Assembly (NCBI GenBank): GCA_045616885.1
Contig: JAZLHS010000055.1
Coordinates: 1-6,830 of the forward strand
DNA length: 6,830 nt
Direction: 5' to 3'
Origin: RGIG250 sp045616885
Lineage (GTDB): Bacteria > Bacillota > Negativicutes > Selenomonadales > Selenomonadaceae
Of this stretch, positions 5,875 through 6,830 are shown one piece after another (position 1 is the stretch's first letter; each line of letters opens with the position of its first letter). The position numbers were made by a program, and so were the translations under genes. The notes under the pieces are model-generated. The model had not been told where the DNA came from, ran no database searches, and saw only the letters and a list, made by a program, of their open reading frames with translations.

Positions 5875-5901
5875 TGAGGCTGTTGCCCAGCAACAGCCTC
5901 A
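5875..5901 (-). terminator. Hairpin after the acetolactate synthase gene, probable terminator
   Basis: A 12-base-pair perfect stem (TGAGGCTGTTGC with GCAACAGCCTCA) closes a three-base loop, ten bases after the ilvB-like stop codon. On the minus strand it is followed only by TTTCTGTGT, a poor U-tract, so termination may be partial and the next gene may receive read-through. The stem sequence is not coding in the chosen gene models. Confidence 0.65.
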
Positions 5902-5911
5902 GCTTCGTAAA

Positions 5912-6830
5912 TCATTTGAATTCTACAAACTCGTTTATGCGGGCACCGCCCTTTGTCATCGGCTCAACAAAGCTGCGATGAATGTTCAGCACGATAACTC
6001 TCGGCCCCTTTGCCGCCAAAGCCTTAGAGAAAGCCTCGGCGAATTCATCCGGGGTGGAGACACTGTCCGCTTCGATACCGAAGGAGCGAGCATACATGGC
6101 ATAATCCATCTGATAGTCAAACTCACAGGCAATGTAGCGTTCTTTATACATTACCTTCTGCAGCTGACGAATCATACCGAGACTGGTGTTATTGACAATA
6201 AGGGAGATTACCGGCAAATTCAAACGGGCGATAGTGTAATACTCGCTGCCGGTCATCTTGATGCCGCCGTCACCGGCGATATGAACGACTCTTCGCTCAT
6301 CCCCATAGGCCACCTGTGCACCCATTGCCGCCGGCAGACCAAAGCCCATAGTGCCGAGACCACCGGAGGTAAGCCAGGTACGAGGCTCCTCTACTGCCAG
6401 ATGAAGAGCCGACCACATCTGATGCTGTCCTACATCGGTGGCGAAAGCAAACTTCTTGCCGGCTGTAGCCTGTGCCACATGATGAAGAGCCCAAGGAAGC
6501 GTCAGCTTCGGCACATTGTAGTCGTAGGCGAATTCCTCCTGCCACTCGGCAATCTGAGTCCACCAGTCAGCCAGAGACTTGTATGAGCTGCGCTGCATGA
6601 GGATAGAGAGTATCTTCTTCATGTCGCCGGCCAAACCGAGGGAGCTGGCAACATTCTTATCTATCTCTGCCGGGTCAATGTCGATGTGAATGAACTTCGT
6701 ATCGGCAGTATATTTATCCAGCTGTCCCGTCTGACGGTCAGCGAAGCGACTGCCGACAGCAATTATCAGGTCTGCGGCCGCAATGGCATTATTGGCCGCC
6801 TTCTTGCCGTGCATACCGGCAAAGCCGAGG
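5912..6830 (-). CDS. ilvB: Acetolactate synthase large subunit, C-terminal part (5' end outside window)
   Basis: Acetolactate synthase joins two pyruvates, or pyruvate and 2-oxobutyrate, using thiamine diphosphate, in the first common step of branched-chain amino acid synthesis. About 305 C-terminal residues are present; the frame is open through the right edge (LGFAGMHGKK at the border), so the N-terminal pyrimidine-binding domain is missing from the window, not from the gene. The visible part includes the end of the central domain (LIIAVGSRFADRQTG, FIHIDIDPAEIDKN) and the PP domain: ATDVGQHQMW, LTSGGLGTMGFGLPAAMGA, the GDGG...NN cofactor/Mg motif (6188-6274) and LGMIRQLQ. The C-terminus keeps the VEPM...GGA pattern of the family's PM-x-PGA end. 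The sequence resembles anabolic IlvB/IlvI rather than catabolic AlsS. Some core motifs are divergent (GDGGIKMTGSEY, and Leu for the usual Trp after RQ), so it may be a paralogue. No regulatory subunit gene follows it; ilvN could lie elsewhere. Confidence 0.87.
   Translation of the reverse strand, partial: LGFAGMHGKKAANNAIAAADLIIAVGSRFADRQTGQLDKYTADTKFIHIDIDPAEIDKNVASSLGLAGDMKKILSILMQRSSYKSLADWWTQIAEWQEEFAYDYNVPKLTLPWALHHVAQATAGKKFAFATDVGQHQMWSALHLAVEEPRTWLTSGGLGTMGFGLPAAMGAQVAYGDERRVVHIAGDGGIKMTGSEYYTIARLNLPVISLIVNNTSLGMIRQLQKVMYKERYIACEFDYQMDYAMYARSFGIEADSVSTPDEFAEAFSKALAAKGPRVIVLNIHRSFVEPMTKGGARINEFVEFK

Noticed and set aside
5849..5893. TTG start giving 15 more residues for the zinc-ribbon protein
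   Set aside because: It starts inside the hairpin after the ilvB-like gene and has no Shine-Dalgarno sequence; the ATG at 5848 has one.
5978..6586. 202-codon open frame on the plus strand
   Set aside because: Antisense to the conserved ThDP-binding domain of the acetolactate synthase gene; no independent start signal or domain.
1..6830. Mobile element, prophage, CRISPR or defence system
   Set aside because: No transposase, integrase, terminal inverted repeats, spaced direct repeats or defence-related domains are visible; all genes but the zinc-ribbon one are housekeeping families in a coherent order.

Overview
The window is a gene-dense bacterial chromosome segment in which every gene lies on the minus strand, so transcription runs from position 6830 toward position 1. 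The order in that direction is: 3' part of an acetolactate synthase large-subunit gene (ilvB-like), a two-zinc-ribbon membrane protein of unknown function, yggS, sepF, proC, ylmH, divIVA, lspA, and the first 15 codons of a probable rluD. There is no tRNA, rRNA, mobile element or CRISPR array, and no gene-free stretch longer than about 160 bases.

Host: yggS-sepF-ylmH-divIVA is the Firmicutes division cluster next to ftsZ in Gram-positive bacteria. The protein sequences, the clean AGGAG-type ribosome binding sites and the linkage to lspA-rluD suggest a member of the Firmicutes. My best guess is a diderm Negativicutes (Selenomonas/Megasphaera-like), but this is an inference from gene content and protein style and was not tested by any search.

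Region 6830-5875: the C-terminal half of the acetolactate synthase large subunit (branched-chain amino acid synthesis), closed by a 12-bp perfect hairpin. Region 5848-4383: a membrane protein with a zinc ribbon on each side of a transmembrane hairpin, followed by a probable terminator. Region 4388-4296: a leader with a TATAAT box, a 20-base near-palindrome and a strong ribosome binding site. Region 4295-1: a tightly packed block from yggS to rluD, with gaps of 49, 33, 8, 17, -1 and 3 bases, which reads as one operon.

The operon mixes housekeeping jobs. YggS handles PLP homeostasis, ProC makes proline, YlmH is an S4-domain RNA-binding protein, SepF and DivIVA act in septum formation and pole/septum marking, LspA matures lipoproteins and RluD modifies 23S rRNA. 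ProC stands where many Firmicutes clusters carry ylmG/yggT. For divIVA, proC, sepF, lspA and the zinc-ribbon gene, the longest open frame overextends the N-terminus; Shine-Dalgarno spacing, stop/start overlap or family alignment supports a shorter start, and those starts are used here. I see no clearly new multi-gene system. The least explained items are the zinc-ribbon membrane protein, the palindrome in the yggS leader, the 11-residue-repeat coiled coil of DivIVA, and a natural Trp-to-Leu change at a well-known acetolactate synthase position.
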